DNA of 55,815 nt from assembly GCA_017404985.1 (NCBI GenBank), contig JAFRBK010000025.1, positions 1 to 55,815 on the forward strand. Reading direction: 5' to 3'. The stretch comes from Clostridia bacterium. Its GTDB lineage: Bacteria > Bacillota > Clostridia > Christensenellales > Aristaeellaceae. The stretch's first letter is position 1. Each line of letters starts with the position of its first letter. Under the pieces are notes generated by a model, which was given only the letters and a program-made list of their open reading frames with translations, ran no database searches and was not told where the DNA came from. A program made the position numbers and the translations under genes. Below, piece by piece: positions 53,551-55,815 of the stretch.

Positions 53551-53584
53551 GCTCCCGGCGTATTGCTGCGCCGGGAGCTTTTTT
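53551..53584 (+). terminator. Intrinsic terminator after the small membrane gene
   Basis: GCTCCCGGCG / CGCCGGGAGC, 10 pairs with an 8-base loop, followed by six T residues, 30 bases after the stop. Confidence 0.9.
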
Positions 53585-53594
53585 CTCCTTAAGA

Positions 53595-53707
53595 AGCCGC
53601 TTTCCCGATGTTTTCGGAGATCAGCGTCGCTTCAAAGGTGCCTTCCTTTTTGGCTGTCCGCCGTCATGAAATCCGTAATACTCCGCAAGCCAGGACGGGA
53701 GCGCCAT
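53595..53707 (-). pseudogene. Short degraded ORF downstream of the GGDEF gene
   Basis: From ATG 53707 the minus strand reads MALPSWLAEYYGFHDGGQPK and soon stops. In another frame the sequence continues with protein-like KKEGTFEATLISENIGKAAS and TAA at about 53595. The two parts look like one short protein end with a frameshift. I do not recognise it. Low certainty. Confidence 0.25.
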
Positions 53708-53730
53708 GATGCCGCGCCCACAGGGAAAGC

Positions 53731-54441
53731 TCAGATATCGTATTTTTTCAGCAGCATGTCCAGCGCTTCCCGCAACAGAATGGCTTCTCCGATGCCCTCC
53801 CGTTTGGCCAGCTTCGCCAGGCGCTGCAGCTGGTCCTGGGTGTAGTGGCTGGTCTTCGGCACCATTTTTTCTTCCCTTGCCATGGCGATTTTGTTCCGCC
53901 CGCTCCGCTTGGCCCGGAAAAGGGCGCCGTCCGCCTTCCGTATGAGCTCCGGGCAGCGGGCCGCGTCTTCGTATGCCGTCGCCATGCCGATGGTGATGGT
54001 CTGCTTTTCCCCGTCCGGGGCATATACTTCGTATCCGTTTTTCAGATCGTTCAGCAGCAGGAAGATTTCCTCCCGCTCCATTGTCCCCCGGAAAATGATG
54101 CCGAATTCATCCCCACCGATCCGATATACCCTGGCTTCCTCGGGCAGGGACTGCGCGATATATTTCCCGGTTTCGATCAGAATGCGGTCCCCTTCGTCGG
54201 GACCGAAATCCCGGTTGATGCGGTCAAACAGGTCGCAGTCGATCAGAGCGATCGCCGCAGTCTCGCCGCTTTCTTCCGTCCCGCTTGCGAAGATTTCCTC
54301 CAAGTCTGCCTCAAATGCGTCTCCGGTGGGGAAGTGCAGCGCGTCGTTTACTGCAGTGTGCTTTTTTGCTGTGTGCCTGCGGGCCACTTCCTTATGGTCC
54401 TCCACGGTCACCGGATGTTTGATGCTTTCGTTATCTTTCAT
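53731..54441 (-). CDS. GGDEF-domain protein with C-terminal ribbon-helix-helix-like domain
   Basis: 236 residues. Residues 60-185 are a diguanylate-cyclase-type domain with an intact active site RIGGDEFGIIF; the usual inhibitory RxxD site upstream of it is missing. Residues 193-236 (MVPKTSHYTQDQLQRLAKLAKREGIGEAILLREALDMLLKKYDI) look like a CopG/Arc-type ribbon-helix-helix: a strand with alternating residues, helix 1, a G-turn and helix 2. There is no membrane or sensor domain. If right, this is a cytosolic c-di-GMP synthase (or degenerate sensor) that also binds DNA. Start ATG 54441 has AAAGGATGGGG upstream. Four inverted repeats lie directly upstream. Confidence 0.8.
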   Translation of the reverse strand: MKDNESIKHPVTVEDHKEVARRHTAKKHTAVNDALHFPTGDAFEADLEEIFASGTEESGETAAIALIDCDLFDRINRDFGPDEGDRILIETGKYIAQSLPEEARVYRIGGDEFGIIFRGTMEREEIFLLLNDLKNGYEVYAPDGEKQTITIGMATAYEDAARCPELIRKADGALFRAKRSGRNKIAMAREEKMVPKTSHYTQDQLQRLAKLAKREGIGEAILLREALDMLLKKYDI

Positions 54442-54474
54442 ATCTGCCCCATCCTTTCTGATTCATATGATTTC

Positions 54475-54571
54475 GACATATTATTTCCGAGATAATATGT
54501 CATGATAGAACATATTTATCATAAAAATATTATGATGTCAATATGCGGCAATATTATTTTGCAAATAATAT
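54475..54571. promoter_or_regulatory. Array of four inverted repeats upstream of the GGDEF-RHH gene
   Basis: 1) GACATATTAT-N7-ATAATATGTC (54475-54501), perfect 10+10. 2) ATGATA-N9-TATCAT (54502-54522). 3) ATCATAA-N5-TTATGAT (54518-54536). 4) ATATTATTT-N3-AAATAATAT (54551-54571). Repeats 1 and 4 share the core ATATTAT. The array begins 34 bases from the GGDEF start and likely overlaps its promoter. RHH proteins bind such A+T-rich dyads cooperatively, so it may be an autoregulatory operator. Confidence 0.55.
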
Positions 54572-54939
54572 ATAATGAAAAACGGGATCAGCCGGCAGGA
54601 TCCGGAAGGTGCGGGTGGACTGCTATGCTTTGAAATTTTACCCTTTTGTAACATCCTGACAGAAGCCCACTGGGTATGGGGAGTGCGGGGAGGCTTGCAT
54701 CCAACAAGTTCGGTCGGGGCTTTATTTTCAACGTTTTCGGGGAACGAAAAAAACACGAAACTGACTAGATTGCCCATTTTATTCGCTTCTCCTGGGTGCT
54801 ATTATGGCAGTCCACTCACTTTTCGCCCGCTCACCCAGGAGCGGAGGGAAGCTGCTTCCCTGCGGAACCGGAAGCCGGAACGGAACCGCAGGTATCAACG
54901 CCTTCCGGCGAACCCTTCCTGTCACGCAAAGGAGTTGAA
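54572..54939. other. Intergenic region with no convincing gene
   Basis: Open frames exist on both strands but have no ribosome site and no recognised domain. A 10-base inverted repeat CTCCTGGGTG / CACCCAGGAG lies at about 54789-54842. The stretch leads into mobile-element debris on the right and may be non-coding DNA of that element. Confidence 0.4.
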
Positions 54940-55050
54940 ATGAACATGACCTTATCCGCTTCTGACGAAAGATCCGCTGTCAACGCTCGTGCTGCCTCCC
55001 TCTCCCTCCGCTGGAAATATCCAGGCGGAAAGGACACGCATGAAAAGTAA
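54940..55050 (+). CDS. Small 36-residue ORF before the sigma-like pseudogene
   Basis: ATG 54940 has AAAGGAG about 6 bases upstream. It encodes a hydrophilic peptide (MNMTLSASDERSAVNARAAS...) whose stop overlaps the ATG of the next gene by 11 bases, so it could be translationally coupled to it. No domain recognised. Confidence 0.35.
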   Translation: MNMTLSASDERSAVNARAASLSLRWKYPGGKDTHEK

Positions 55051-55444
55051 CCATGATACTCCCAGATTCCTCGGTTTCCGCCTCAACCCCAACGATCCCT
55101 GCCGGATCACACCGGTTGAAGTCACCGAAGAGGTGTATTTCGCGCTGGGCCGTCCGATCTGACGGCATCAGAAGAAGATGCATGCACAGGGCAAATGCGG
55201 TTTGACCGACTTGAAATGGCTCTGGAAATGTGACGCCGACTGTGAACTCTGTGAGTTCAAACGAAATGGCCGCTGCGTGCCTTTGGATCGGGAGCGCCGG
55301 GATGCTCACGGCACCGCCTACCGTGAAAGCGATTTGGTGCCAAATCCTGATCCCGGACCGGAATCCATCGCCACGGACCGGATCACCCTGCGCAAACTGC
55401 TGGAGCGATTGGGAGAGCTTTGCCCGGATTCCCTACAACGATGA
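55040..55444 (+). pseudogene. Mobile-element sigma-factor-like protein, N-terminal part with in-frame TGA
   Basis: The frame from ATG 55040 reads ...VEVTEEVYFALGRPI, TGA at 55160-55162, RHQKKMHAQGKCG..LKWLWKCDADCELCEFKRNGRC...DRITLRKLLERLGEL. This matches the N-terminal half of the sigma-70-like proteins of clostridial conjugative elements and phages, in which RPIW is conserved, so the TGA replaces a tryptophan codon. The four-cysteine cluster (WKCDADCELCEFKRNGRC) is typical. The C-terminal helix-turn-helix is missing: the sequence runs into a different gene at 55425. Confidence 0.65.
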
Positions 55445-55559
55445 AATGCTCTCCCATATCTTCCGGAAGCTGCTGAACACCGTCCGTCTGGCGTTGACCA
55501 CGTTTGAAAATTACGGAATGATCGAGATCATCAACAACACAATCACCATACTAAAAAGG
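55425..55559 (+). pseudogene. Phage replisome-organiser N-terminal fragment
   Basis: In another frame from the gene above the sequence reads RIPYNDEMLSHIFRK..NTVRLALTTFENYGMIEIINNTITI, a near-consensus piece of the phage replisome organiser / DnaD-like N-terminal winged helix. It has neither its own start nor its C-terminal part. Fused to the sigma-like remnant, it shows that two mobile-element genes were joined by deletion. Confidence 0.6.
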
Positions 55560-55578
55560 CCGTCCCCCTGTTTCGGGG
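55559..55578 (-). terminator. Hairpin after the AAA/nuclease gene
   Basis: Minus strand CCCCGAAACAGGGG followed by GGACGGCC and a T-run at 55555-55559. Short stem; modest terminator for the minus-strand gene. Confidence 0.45.
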
Positions 55579-55815
55579 TTAAGAGCCCTTTCGGATCAGG
55601 CAGTCCTTGCCGCGGAACGCGAGGCCGTATTTCAGGATATGGTCCGCGGGAATGCCGCGGGACAGGAGCTCGGAGTCATATTTCTTTTCTTCGATCTGCT
55701 TCAGGGCGTTTTGTGCCGTTTCTTCCAGGTCCTTTTCACCCCGCCGGGAGCTAAAGAGTTTGAATTCCAGGATCACAGCGGGAAGATCGGGGCTTTTCGG
55801 CTCCATCATGACATC
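55579..55815 (-). CDS. C-terminal part of an AAA-ATPase-like/PD-(D/E)XK nuclease-fold protein (5' end outside window)
   Basis: The frame is open to the right edge. The sequence (AVILEFKLFSSRRGEKDLEETAQNALKQIEEKKYDSELLSRGIPADHILKYGLAFRGKDCLI) matches the C-terminus of the AAA-ATPase-like family with a PD-(D/E)XK-type nuclease domain (PF09820/PF08011): EFK is the catalytic E-x-K, and KYGLAFRGK the closing strand. These proteins are numerous in gut Clostridia and Bacteroidetes; function is unclear, and members are often repeated in a genome. Confidence 0.75.
   Translation of the reverse strand, partial: DVMMEPKSPDLPAVILEFKLFSSRRGEKDLEETAQNALKQIEEKKYDSELLSRGIPADHILKYGLAFRGKDCLIRKGS

Noticed and set aside
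54538-54943. Open frames on both strands in the region right of the palindrome array
   Set aside because: No ribosome site, no recognised domain, and the frames on opposite strands overlap completely. Treated as non-coding.
2290-55162. Reassignment of TAG or TGA as sense codons
   Set aside because: TGA ends gltX, the MoxR gene and the BatA-like gene at overlapping starts, and TAG ends blaI and the gene at 2434. Both are therefore used as stops; the in-frame cases are better read as mutations.

Overview
The window looks like a chromosomal segment of an anaerobic gut or rumen Firmicute (Clostridia). Supporting signs are strong AGGAGG-type ribosome sites, TTGACA/TATAAT promoters, intrinsic terminators, two ECF sigma factor/DUF4179-like anti-sigma pairs, BlaI and TnpV family genes, an IreB homologue, and the GGGtGRT/NifU-like pair. 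No species can be named from sequence alone.

Layout. 1-10.4 kb is an A+T-richer accessory region. It holds tandem, partly decayed copies of a secreted solute-binding-protein-like family, a truncated and a full serine beta-lactamase-fold hydrolase, two convergent ECF sigma/anti-sigma modules, and between them a small mobile patch (PepSY-like remnant, TnpV, BlaI-family repressor) with two matching promoter/operator sites. A tRNA-Ala and a tRNA-derived quasi-palindrome close this region. From 10.9 kb the DNA is G+C-rich: a GH29 fucosidase and SerA on the plus strand, then a tight eight-gene minus-strand operon (25.7 to 13.7 kb) encoding a large membrane-anchored exported protein, an ABC-2 transporter, a coiled-coil membrane protein, a MoxR ATPase, a DUF58 protein and two VWA membrane proteins.

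26-32.7 kb holds an exported tyrosine phosphatase and a divergent locus: a zinc-ribbon membrane protein and an HxxxDG acyltransferase on one side, and on the other a three-domain enzyme (acyl-AMP ligase, carrier protein, alpha-oxoamine synthase) that probably makes an aminoketone or lipid-like product. 32.7-46.5 kb is mostly housekeeping: MnmG, an Ig-repeat surface protein, IreB, GlnRS, GltX, phosphopentomutase, a secreted transglutaminase-like protein, GGGtGRT and its NifU-like partner, and a MATE exporter.

46.6-55.8 kb is signalling plus decay. A STAS-kinase fusion and a hybrid histidine kinase are frameshifted. The kinase, a small membrane protein and a mobile-element sigma-like gene carry in-frame stops. 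A GGDEF protein with a ribbon-helix-helix-like tail sits beside an array of inverted repeats. The right edge is mobile-element debris and a partial AAA/PD-(D/E)XK protein.

The most interesting candidates are the ligase-carrier-oxoamine synthase locus, the GGDEF-RHH protein with its palindrome array, and the paired BlaI-type operators in front of blaI and tnpV. All functions are inferred from sequence features recognised by eye; no database search was run.
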